From contig JAJRTT010000062.1 in NCBI GenBank assembly GCA_024278155.1, forward strand, positions 1 to 5,048: a DNA stretch of 5,048 nt, in the 5' to 3' direction. This document shows positions 1 through 5,048 of this stretch, in pieces. Numbering within the stretch: the first letter of the stretch is position 1; every line of letters starts with the position of its first letter. Source of the stretch: Bacteroidota bacterium (GTDB lineage Bacteria; Bacteroidota; Bacteroidia; Bacteroidales; JAADJA01). A model generated the notes under the pieces. That model searched no databases and was not told the origin of the DNA. It worked only from the letters and a program-made list of their open reading frames with translations. The position numbers and the translations under genes are program-made.

Positions 1-83
1 AAAACGCAATGGCCCTGGGAGCCGATGATTTTATCACAAAACCTGTTGACTTTAAGATATTAAAAGAAAAAATAAAAAAATAA
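1..83 (+). CDS. C-terminal end of a receiver-domain protein (partial, 5' end outside window)
   Basis: An open frame enters from the left edge (first full codon at 3) and stops at TAA 81-83. The 26 visible residues begin NAMALGADDFITKPVDF and end in a Lys-rich tail. This is the end of a response-regulator receiver (REC) domain: the small-residue/GADDF stretch of alpha-4/beta-5, the conserved Lys of the T-K-P motif that contacts the phosphoryl group, and the start of alpha-5. Nothing follows the REC domain, so the protein is either a stand-alone receiver or a hybrid histidine kinase or larger regulator with REC at its C-terminus; the visible part cannot decide. The next gene starts 5 bases after this stop and also begins with a REC domain, so co-transcription and joint function in one phosphorelay are likely (inference). 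Confidence 0.85.
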   Translation, partial: NAMALGADDFITKPVDFKILKEKIKK

Positions 84-88
84 AAACA

Positions 89-1129
89 ATGGCCAAGATA
101 TTAGTAGTGGACGACGAAACCGATCTTCAGGTTTTGATCAAGCAAAAATTCCGCAAACGGATCCGTGACGGTTCCTATGAATTCGTATTTGCCATAAGCG
201 GAAGAGATGCATTGGAACAGCTGGAACATCATTCCGATGTGGATATAGTGCTTAGTGATATCAACATGCCCGAAATGGATGGATTGACATTGTTGTCGAA
301 ACTAAACGATACACATTCCATTTTAAAGTCAGTAATCGTTTCGGCCTATGGCGACATGGAGAATATCCGAACGGCCATGAACCGGGGCGCTTTCGATTTC
401 GTAACGAAACCAATCAATTTTACAGATTTGGAGGTAACCATTGACAGGACCTTAAAACATGTACATCAACTTAAGGAAACCCTTAAGGCAATTAAAGAAA
501 ACAATATCTTGAAAATGTATGTTGACGAAACGGTGCTGAATTTTATGGATTCCCGGGAGTTTGAATCCTCGTTGCTGGAAAACGAAACAGTTGAAGCCAC
601 GGTTGTTTTTATCGACATTTGCAGCTTTACCTCCATCAGTGAAACCGAAAAACCGGACATCGTAGTGAAACTGTTGAACAATTATTTTGATGTGATGGTG
701 AAAGAAATAATCGAACATACAGGTTATGTGGACAAATTCATTGGTGATGCCATCATGGCGGTTTTCAAAGGGGAATACCACCTCGACCGGGCCATCGATG
801 CCTGCCTCGCTGTTCGTTCCCAAATTGCCAAACTGCCATCGGTTTCTGAAAATGTGATGTTCAAGCCCAATGTTTCCATCGGGATCAATAGCGGCGAAGT
901 GGTTTCGGGGAACATTGGCTCGGCAAACTTAAAACGCCTGGACTACACGGTTATCGGGGACGTGGTAAATACGGCCGCACGCTTGCAGTCTGCTGCCGGC
1001 CCTGGCCAGGTCATCATCAGTGAAAAATCGCATGAGCAAATCAAAGAATCGTTTCAATGTAACAAAGTGGGGGAAGTGAGCCTGAAAAACAAATCCAATC
1101 CGATGGTTATTTATGAGGTGGTGGAGTAG
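89..1129 (+). CDS. Response regulator with class III adenylate cyclase output domain
   Basis: This 346-residue cytoplasmic protein is predicted to make cAMP from ATP under control of phosphorylation. Residues 1-120 are a complete receiver domain: acidic pair D8-D9, phosphoacceptor D57 in LSDINMPEMDG, switch residues S85 and Y87, and K107 of TKP. Residues about 111-165 are a charged helical linker ending in a YVDETVLNFM stretch typical of the segment leading into cyclase domains; there is no HAMP or membrane segment. Residues about 168-346 are the cyclase catalytic domain: metal-binding D176 (FIDICSFT) and D220 (KFIGDAIMAVF), adenine-selecting K216, and N294/R298 in GDVVNTAARL. T287 (DYTVIGD) sits where many adenylate cyclases have Asp; Lys plus Thr is the class IIIb pattern known from cyanobacterial CyaC. 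All catalytic positions are present, so adenylate rather than guanylate cyclase activity is expected. The ATG lies 5 bases after the upstream stop, with no Shine-Dalgarno, consistent with translational coupling. No clear terminator follows. Confidence 0.94.
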   Translation: MAKILVVDDETDLQVLIKQKFRKRIRDGSYEFVFAISGRDALEQLEHHSDVDIVLSDINMPEMDGLTLLSKLNDTHSILKSVIVSAYGDMENIRTAMNRGAFDFVTKPINFTDLEVTIDRTLKHVHQLKETLKAIKENNILKMYVDETVLNFMDSREFESSLLENETVEATVVFIDICSFTSISETEKPDIVVKLLNNYFDVMVKEIIEHTGYVDKFIGDAIMAVFKGEYHLDRAIDACLAVRSQIAKLPSVSENVMFKPNVSIGINSGEVVSGNIGSANLKRLDYTVIGDVVNTAARLQSAAGPGQVIISEKSHEQIKESFQCNKVGEVSLKNKSNPMVIYEVVE

Positions 1130-1275
1130 TACATTAAATTATCCTTCCGCAATGGTATATTTCATTTCTTTTAAGCCAAGATGTCAGGAATAAAACTTCA
1201 CTGCATTTGATTTTGCACCAGATAATCGAAAAAACCGTGTTGGCATATTTTTAGATAAGCGGTCGTAAACTTTAC

Positions 1276-1283
1276 TAATTTTG
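1276..1283 (+). promoter_or_regulatory. Predicted Bacteroidota -7 box for trxB
   Basis: TAATTTTG matches the Bacteroidota -7 consensus TAnnTTTG exactly and ends 40 bases before the trxB start codon, giving a predicted short leader of about 30-35 bases. It is the only exact match in this intergenic region. I see no convincing -33 TTG element at the usual spacing, so the call rests on the -7 box and its position. The surrounding DNA is A/T-rich. Confidence 0.5.
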
Positions 1284-1294
1284 TTAACTTGTTT

Positions 1295-1313
1295 TTTAAT
1301 ATTCAATATTAAA
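1295..1313. promoter_or_regulatory. Perfect 19-base palindrome in the trxB leader, possible operator
   Basis: TTTAATATTCAATATTAAA is a perfect inverted repeat of 9 bases on each side of a single central C. It begins 12 bases after the predicted -7 box and ends 10 bases before the trxB ATG, so it would lie at or just after the transcription start, where a bound repressor could block transcription. The inner 7-1-7 arrangement resembles Fur-superfamily boxes: compared with the PerR box TTATAATNATTATAA it agrees at 5 of 7 positions per half. A peroxide or redox regulator acting on trxB would make sense but is inference. A/T-rich palindromes also arise by chance. Confidence 0.4.
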
Positions 1314-1323
1314 TCAAATCATA

Positions 1324-2280
1324 ATGAGCACTGAGAACACAGAAAAAACCCAATGCCTGATCATCGGATCGGGACCTGCCGGTTACACGGCGGCCATTTA
1401 TGCCGCGCGCGCTGATTTAAAACCCATCCTTTACCAGGGGCTCCAACCCGGTGGGCAATTAACGGAAACCACGGAAGTGGAAAACTTTCCCGGCTACCCG
1501 GAAGGGACCAACGGCCCTCAGATGATGGAAGACCTGAAAGCCCAGGCCGAACGATTTGAAAGCGATATCCGCTGGGGCATTATCACCGAAGTTGACTTCT
1601 CACAAAGGCCTTTTACGGCCAAAGCCGATGATGGCAAAACAATTATCGCCGAAACAGTGATCATTGCGACCGGTGCGACCGCACGTTGGCTGGGTATGCC
1701 TTCGGAAGCTGAGTACAATGGCTATGGCGTTTCGGCCTGTGCCACTTGTGACGGATATTTCTACAAAGGAAAAGATGTGGTTGTAGTTGGAGGAGGAGAT
1801 ACCGCAGCCGAGGAAGCTACCTATCTTGCAAAACTCTGTAAAAAAGTTTACCTCATTCACCGCAGGGATGAATTACGTGCTTCCAAAGCCATGCAAAAAA
1901 GGGTACTCAACACACCCAACATTGAAATGGTCTGGGACAGTGTTCCCAAAGAGATCCTTGGGGAAACCGAAGGCTTTGCCAAAAAAGTCACCGCTGTAAT
2001 GGTTGAAAACGTAAAAACGGGCGAACAGCGAAAAATCGACATTGATGGATTTTTTGTTGCCATTGGCCACAAACCCAACTCCGATATTTTCAAGGAATAT
2101 ATTGATGTAAACGAAGTGGGCTACATAAAAACCGTTCCCGGCTCCACGGCCACCAATGTGGAAGGCGTTTATGCCGCGGGCGATGTGCAGGACCATGTGT
2201 TCCGCCAGGCGGTAACTGCTGCCGGAACGGGCTGTATGGCCGCCATTGAAGCAGAACGTTTCCTTGGGATGCAGGAATAG
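1324..2280 (+). CDS. trxB: Thioredoxin reductase (NADPH)
   Basis: This 318-residue cytoplasmic flavoenzyme passes electrons from NADPH through FAD and a redox-active disulfide to thioredoxin, supporting ribonucleotide reduction and oxidative stress defence. It has the full low-molecular-weight TrxB layout: FAD-binding GSGPAG at 15-20; GGQLTETTEVENFPG at 43-57; the ATG motif at 115-117; active-site Cys pair C139-A-T-C142 followed by DGYF; NADPH-binding GGGDTAAEEA at 156-165; HRRDELRAS at 179-187, whose Arg residues recognise the NADPH 2'-phosphate; and the C-terminal FAD motif GDVQDHVFRQAVTAAGTG at 286-303. The length is typical of the family and the frame is intact. The ATG is preceded by an A/T-rich leader without Shine-Dalgarno, as is usual in Bacteroidota. 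It appears monocistronic: its own predicted promoter and a palindrome lie upstream and a hairpin terminator lies downstream. Confidence 0.97.
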   Translation: MSTENTEKTQCLIIGSGPAGYTAAIYAARADLKPILYQGLQPGGQLTETTEVENFPGYPEGTNGPQMMEDLKAQAERFESDIRWGIITEVDFSQRPFTAKADDGKTIIAETVIIATGATARWLGMPSEAEYNGYGVSACATCDGYFYKGKDVVVVGGGDTAAEEATYLAKLCKKVYLIHRRDELRASKAMQKRVLNTPNIEMVWDSVPKEILGETEGFAKKVTAVMVENVKTGEQRKIDIDGFFVAIGHKPNSDIFKEYIDVNEVGYIKTVPGSTATNVEGVYAAGDVQDHVFRQAVTAAGTGCMAAIEAERFLGMQE

Positions 2281-2293
2281 AAAACCATAAATC

Positions 2294-2343
2294 GAGCCTG
2301 TCATAAAACGGTGTTTTACCCCAAAAATATGGCAGGCCCTTTT
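2294..2343 (+). terminator. Rho-independent terminator after trxB
   Basis: A strong stem forms between 2294-2305 (GAGCCTGTCATA) and 2328-2339 (TATGGCAGGCCC): 12 positions with one A-C mismatch and one G-U pair. The 22-base loop can itself form a short TAAAAC-GGT-GTTTTA hairpin as an alternative fold. The 3' arm is followed by a T run (2340-2343) and further pyrimidines. It starts 14 bases after the trxB stop, the expected place for an intrinsic terminator. Confidence 0.7.
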
Positions 2344-2365
2344 CTCATAATCCCAAATTATTGTA

Positions 2366-2403
2366 AAAAATTCCGTTTAGTCATTCGGAATTTTTATATT
2401 TTT
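2366..2403 (+). terminator. Second A/T-rich hairpin, possible back-up terminator
   Basis: AAAAATTCCG (2366-2375) pairs perfectly with CGGAATTTTT (2386-2395) around a 10-base loop, and a further A/T stretch with five Ts (2399-2403) follows. The A run before and T run after the G/C core make it terminator-like on either strand. Both flanking genes are on the + strand, so it would serve as a tandem terminator for trxB. It ends about 20 bases before the next predicted -7 box, so it could instead insulate or influence that promoter. Confidence 0.45.
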
Positions 2404-2414
2404 ACGGCATTGCT

Positions 2415-2422
2415 TATCTTTG
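2415..2422 (+). promoter_or_regulatory. Predicted Bacteroidota -7 box for the GGGP synthase gene
   Basis: TATCTTTG is an exact match to TAnnTTTG and ends 23 bases before the ATG at 2446. The expected transcription start is about 2427-2430, giving a very short leader of about 16-19 bases. The DNA at the -33 position is T-rich (around 2391-2396) but lacks a clear TTG. Confidence 0.55.
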
Positions 2423-2445
2423 TGCCCCAAATGTGAATTTTATAT

Positions 2446-3171
2446 ATGAGTCAATACGCTTCCTTCTGCAAAAACAAAAAGCAATTTGCTGTTCTTGTCG
2501 ATCCTGACAAGTACACTGCAAAAGAGCTGATTGACCTGGCCACAATTGCTCGAAAGGCAACGGTTTCCTATCTGTTTATTGGTGGCAGCCTTTTGGAAAA
2601 AGATAACCTTGAAAACACATTGAAAGTCCTGAAAGACCATACCGATATCCCTTTGATTATTTTCCCCGGTGATGGAATGCAGATCAACGAAAATGCAGAT
2701 GGGATTTTATTATTGTCACTCATTTCGGGAAGAAATCCGGATTTATTAATTGGAAAACATGTTATAGCCGCTCCCTATTTGAAACAAAGCAAACTTGAAA
2801 TACTTCCCACGGGATATATGCTCATCGAAAGTGGACGATCAACAACGGCCTCCTATATGAGCAACACCTTGCCCATCCCGCACGATAAGGATGGCATAGC
2901 CGTAAACACAGCTATGGCAGGCGAAATGCTTGGCATGAAACTAATATACATGGATGGTGGCAGTGGGGCAAAAAATGCGGTTTCATTAAGTATGATCGAA
3001 AGGGTAAAAGCCAGTATTTCCATTCCCCTCATCGTTGGTGGGGGCATACGTACACCGGAAGCTGCCACCGAAAGGTACAAAGCAGGTGCCGATATTATCG
3101 TGGTGGGCAATGCCATCGAAGATCAACAATCCCTCCTTTACAAAATTGCCGAGCTTACTTATTCTCTTTAA
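2446..3171 (+). CDS. Geranylgeranylglyceryl phosphate synthase family protein (PcrB/GGGPS, bacterial group)
   Basis: This 241-residue TIM-barrel prenyltransferase is predicted to join a polyprenyl diphosphate to sn-glycerol 1-phosphate, making the first ether bond of an archaeal-type lipid. Family motifs run in order: LVDPDK at 17-22 (Mg/diphosphate-binding Asp), FIGGS at 44-48, FPG at 73-75, SLISGRNP at 91-98, LPTGYMLIESG at 120-130, the TASYMSNTLPIP region at 134-145, TAMAGEMLGMKLIYMDGGSGA at 155-175, and phosphate-binding VGGGIR (197-202) and GNAIE (221-225). The length matches the family. Bacteroidota members characterised biochemically were reported to make the C20 geranylgeranyl product, unlike the C35 PcrB of Firmicutes; product length here is inference. 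Where archaeal enzymes have the catalytic Y-L-E, this protein has Y168-M-D170. An in-frame TGA 12 bases before the ATG fixes the start closely. It has its own predicted promoter and no partner lipid gene within the window. Confidence 0.93.
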   Translation: MSQYASFCKNKKQFAVLVDPDKYTAKELIDLATIARKATVSYLFIGGSLLEKDNLENTLKVLKDHTDIPLIIFPGDGMQINENADGILLLSLISGRNPDLLIGKHVIAAPYLKQSKLEILPTGYMLIESGRSTTASYMSNTLPIPHDKDGIAVNTAMAGEMLGMKLIYMDGGSGAKNAVSLSMIERVKASISIPLIVGGGIRTPEAATERYKAGADIIVVGNAIEDQQSLLYKIAELTYSL

Positions 3172-3200
3172 ATAAGAATTTCCAACAGAACAGTTCCTCT

Positions 3201-3220
3201 TAATTACAAATAATTATTTT
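3201..3220 (+). terminator. Weak A/T hairpin after the GGGP synthase gene
   Basis: TAATTA at 3201-3206 and again at 3211-3216, separated by CAAA, can form a six-pair stem, followed directly by TTTT. The stem has only A-T pairs, so it would be unstable. It starts 29 bases after the stop codon and is the only terminator candidate there that I can see. Confidence 0.22.
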
Positions 3221-3298
3221 CGAGGGATTTTGTGTCTTTATGTTTTAGTGCCGGTATTATTGATTTTAATTTAAGTAATAATCATTGATATTTATTTT

Positions 3299-3306
3299 TA
3301 GTTTTG
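3299..3306 (+). promoter_or_regulatory. Predicted Bacteroidota -7 box for the S9 peptidase gene
   Basis: TAGTTTTG matches TAnnTTTG exactly and ends 49 bases before the ATG at 3356, giving a predicted leader of about 40-45 bases. A TTG at 3285-3287 is too close to be the -33 element, and no good one is seen at normal spacing. The call rests on the -7 match and its location. Confidence 0.5.
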
Positions 3307-3355
3307 CGACTCAATCCTTGTATGGATTTATGATTCTTTTTCAAATAATTCAATT

Positions 3356-3427
3356 ATGAAAAAAATGAGCATTTTAAAATCCCTGATCCTGGTTTCAATC
3401 CTCTTTCTTGCCCTATTTGCAAATTCC
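3356..3427 (+). other. Sec signal peptide of the S9 peptidase
   Basis: MKKMSILK forms a positive n-region, followed by a hydrophobic core (SLILVSILFLALFA) and A-N-S before Q25. Small residues at -3 (A22) and -1 (S24) fit signal peptidase I. There is no Cys lipobox, so the mature enzyme should be periplasmic or secreted rather than a lipoprotein. Cleavage would expose an N-terminal Gln, the common Bacteroidota arrangement in which Gln is cyclised to pyroglutamate. Confidence 0.75.
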
Positions 3428-5048
3428 CAGGACAAACAACTTACCCTGAAAGATGCCGTTTACATGAACCGTACTGTTTTGCCTGCCCGCTTGTCGCAAC
3501 TCAAGTGGATGGGGAACGGCAATAATTTTTCCTATGTTGCCAAAAACGCCCTGATCAAAGGAAATGTATCAAGCCAAGAACGCGACACCATTGTGAAATT
3601 GGATGATTTCAACGCAGGGATGACAGACTTGCAACTGGATTCGCTCAAAAGGTTTCCCAAGATAACCTACATTTCAGATTTCAAATTCCGTTTCACCAAC
3701 AAAACAAATTTGTTTGAACTTGATATTGTTTCCAAAAACACCGACCTTATCAACTCCTTTGAAAAAGGGGGGAAAAACACCGACATTGACAAAGGAACCG
3801 GGAATATAGCCTACACGGTTGACAACAACCTTTTTGTGGCCGTAAAAAGCAAACAAATCCAGATTACCAATGACAAGGATGCCGGGATCGTAAACGGACA
3901 AACCGTCCACCGGAGTGAATTTGGGATTTATAAAGGGACATTTTGGTCGCCCAAAGGAAATTACCTTGCATTTTACCGAAAGGATGAAACCATGGTAAAA
4001 GATTATCCATTGGTTGATATCGAAACACGGATTGCTGAAGTAAAAAACACCAAATACCCAATGGCCGGAATGAAAAGCGAAGAAGTGACTTTAGGGGTTT
4101 ATGATGTCAATTCAGGGAAAACGGTTTTCATCAATACCGGTGAACCTGCAGAACAATACCTCACGAATATCACTTGGGACCCTTCTGAAAAGTATGTTTA
4201 TATTGCAGTGCTCAACCGCGATCAGGATTTTATGAAATTGAACCAATATGATATTGCAACAGGGGAATTCGTGAAAACCCTTTTTGAGGAAAAAAGCGAA
4301 AAATACGTGGAACCGGAACATCCTTTATATTTCTTTGACAAAAACCCTGAGCAATTTATTTGGTTCAGCGAACGGGACAATTTTCAACATCTCTATCTTT
4401 ATAAAACGGACGGCACACTCATTAAACAACTTACAAAAGGGGAATGGGTAGTTACAGAGTATTTAGGTATGGACGAAAAGGAAAAGTTTGTTTTTTTCAA
4501 GGCCACCAAAGACAGCCCCATCGAACAAAACATTTATTCGGTCGGGATAAAAAGCGGGAAGATTGTCCGCCTGAGCCCGGATCATGGGACACACCGGGGA
4601 ATTGTGAACTATTCGGGAAAGTATATCATCGACAGTTATTCGAGTACCGATGTGGCAAGTGAATACAAAATCCTCGATCCAAACGGGAAAACCGTACAGG
4701 TTTTACTTAAAAACAAAGACCCTTTGAAAGATTACGATTTGGGCGAAACATCAATTTTCACACTCAAAGCAGATGATGGCTCTGATTTGTACTGTCGCAT
4801 CATAAAACCTTCCGGTTTTGAAGAAGGAAAAAAATACCCTGTTTTCTTTTATGTTTATGGCGGACCGCATTCGCAACTGGTGAACGATTCATGGTTGGGA
4901 GCTGCCGGGATTTTCCTGAATTACATGGCCCAGCAGGGATATGTGGTCTTTACCATGGACAACCATGGGACCGATAAACGGGGTTTGGAATTTGAACAAT
5001 CCATTTTCAGGAATTTGGGGACATTGGAAGTGGACGACCAGATGAAAG
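3356..5048 (+). CDS. Secreted S9B prolyl peptidase, PtpA/DPP IV-like (partial, 3' end outside window)
   Basis: The frame runs open from ATG 3356 to the window edge (564 full codons; relatives are about 700-750 residues). It encodes an exported serine peptidase predicted to remove di- or tripeptides after proline from peptide N-termini. Residues 1-24 are a signal peptide. Residues about 90-470 are the DPP IV-type beta-propeller, with HRSEFGI at 185-191 and GTFWSPKGNYLAFYRKDE at 194-211. The single Glu of that motif (E188) corresponds to the substrate amino-terminus-binding Glu of Porphyromonas PtpA. PAEQYLTNITWDP, EHPLYF and QLTKGEW further resemble PtpA. The alpha/beta-hydrolase domain begins near 480: VYGGPHSQ at 500-507 carries oxyanion Tyr Y501, then NHGTDKRG and LGTLEVDDQ. 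The catalytic Ser (expected in GWSYGG about 20 residues on), Asp and His are beyond the edge, so activity cannot be confirmed. No upstream in-frame ATG exists before a TAG at 3299. M4 is an alternative start, but M1 gives the better Lys-rich signal-peptide n-region. Confidence 0.93.
   Translation, partial: MKKMSILKSLILVSILFLALFANSQDKQLTLKDAVYMNRTVLPARLSQLKWMGNGNNFSYVAKNALIKGNVSSQERDTIVKLDDFNAGMTDLQLDSLKRFPKITYISDFKFRFTNKTNLFELDIVSKNTDLINSFEKGGKNTDIDKGTGNIAYTVDNNLFVAVKSKQIQITNDKDAGIVNGQTVHRSEFGIYKGTFWSPKGNYLAFYRKDETMVKDYPLVDIETRIAEVKNTKYPMAGMKSEEVTLGVYDVNSGKTVFINTGEPAEQYLTNITWDPSEKYVYIAVLNRDQDFMKLNQYDIATGEFVKTLFEEKSEKYVEPEHPLYFFDKNPEQFIWFSERDNFQHLYLYKTDGTLIKQLTKGEWVVTEYLGMDEKEKFVFFKATKDSPIEQNIYSVGIKSGKIVRLSPDHGTHRGIVNYSGKYIIDSYSSTDVASEYKILDPNGKTVQVLLKNKDPLKDYDLGETSIFTLKADDGSDLYCRIIKPSGFEEGKKYPVFFYVYGGPHSQLVNDSWLGAAGIFLNYMAQQGYVVFTMDNHGTDKRGLEFEQSIFRNLGTLEVDDQMK

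Noticed and set aside
452..823. 123-codon open frame on the - strand inside the REC-cyclase gene
   Set aside because: It lies entirely antisense to an intact conserved protein, encodes a low-complexity Phe/His-rich product with no recognisable motif, and has no promoter or leader of its own.
1873..2304. 143-codon open frame on the - strand over trxB
   Set aside because: Shadow of trxB codons, with a Phe/Gly/His-rich translation and no known motif. It begins inside the trxB terminator hairpin, but there is no sign of expression.
2431..2436. ATGTGA start-stop in the short leader of the GGGP synthase gene, 9 bases before the true ATG
   Set aside because: Minimal start-stop elements can regulate translation, but this one has no ribosome binding signal and a six-base match is easily due to chance.
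3256..3282. ATTATT/AATAAT inverted repeat upstream of the peptidase promoter
   Set aside because: Only six or seven A/T pairs with a 13-base loop in A/T-rich DNA; no stable structure or operator pattern.
3313..3328. AATCC/GGATT short hairpin in the peptidase leader
   Set aside because: Five base pairs with a six-base loop is too weak to call regulatory without conservation.
4444..4662. 72-codon + strand frame inside the S9 peptidase
   Set aside because: It overlaps the uninterrupted peptidase frame, which matches the S9B propeller throughout; the alternative translation is Arg/Gly-rich and shows no family features.
1..5048. Search for insertion sequences, CRISPR repeats, attachment sites, tRNA/rRNA, toxin-antitoxin or defence genes
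   Set aside because: No transposase, direct-repeat array, tRNA-like cloverleaf or defence-related motif is visible; all coding space is explained by the five genes listed.

Overview
The window looks like a piece of a Bacteroidota chromosome. Four things point that way. The A/T-rich leaders lack a Shine-Dalgarno sequence. Each of the three intergenic regions carries an exact TAnnTTTG box, the -7 element of Bacteroidota promoters. The secreted peptidase has a signal peptide with Gln directly after the likely cleavage site. The proteins themselves (bacterial GGGP synthase family, PtpA-like S9B peptidase, REC-cyclase) are of types found in this phylum. All genes lie on the + strand, and I see no mobile element, CRISPR array, tRNA or rRNA.

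Layout: (1) 1-83 is the 3' end of a gene whose protein ends in a response-regulator receiver domain. (2) 89-1129, only 5 bases downstream, is an intact response regulator with a class III adenylate cyclase output domain; the two form a probable phosphorelay-to-cAMP operon. (3) 1130-1323 is a 194-base gap with a predicted promoter and a perfect 19-base palindrome just before the next gene. (4) 1324-2280 is thioredoxin reductase (trxB), followed by a strong hairpin terminator and a second A/T-rich hairpin. (5) 2446-3171 is a geranylgeranylglyceryl phosphate synthase family protein with its own predicted promoter. (6) 3172-3355 is a 184-base gap with a third predicted promoter. (7) From 3356 to the window end is the first 564 codons of an exported S9B prolyl peptidase most like prolyl tripeptidyl peptidase; its catalytic Ser, Asp and His lie beyond the edge.

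The genes do not form one pathway. The first two belong together as signalling genes. trxB, the GGGP synthase gene and the peptidase gene look like separate transcription units for thiol redox balance, isoprenoid ether lipid synthesis and peptide digestion in the cell envelope.

I found no clear undescribed multi-gene system. The points most worth following are the phosphorylation-controlled cyclase and its truncated upstream partner, the Fur/PerR-like palindrome in the trxB leader, and the bacterial use of an archaeal-type lipid enzyme with Asp where a Glu is expected.
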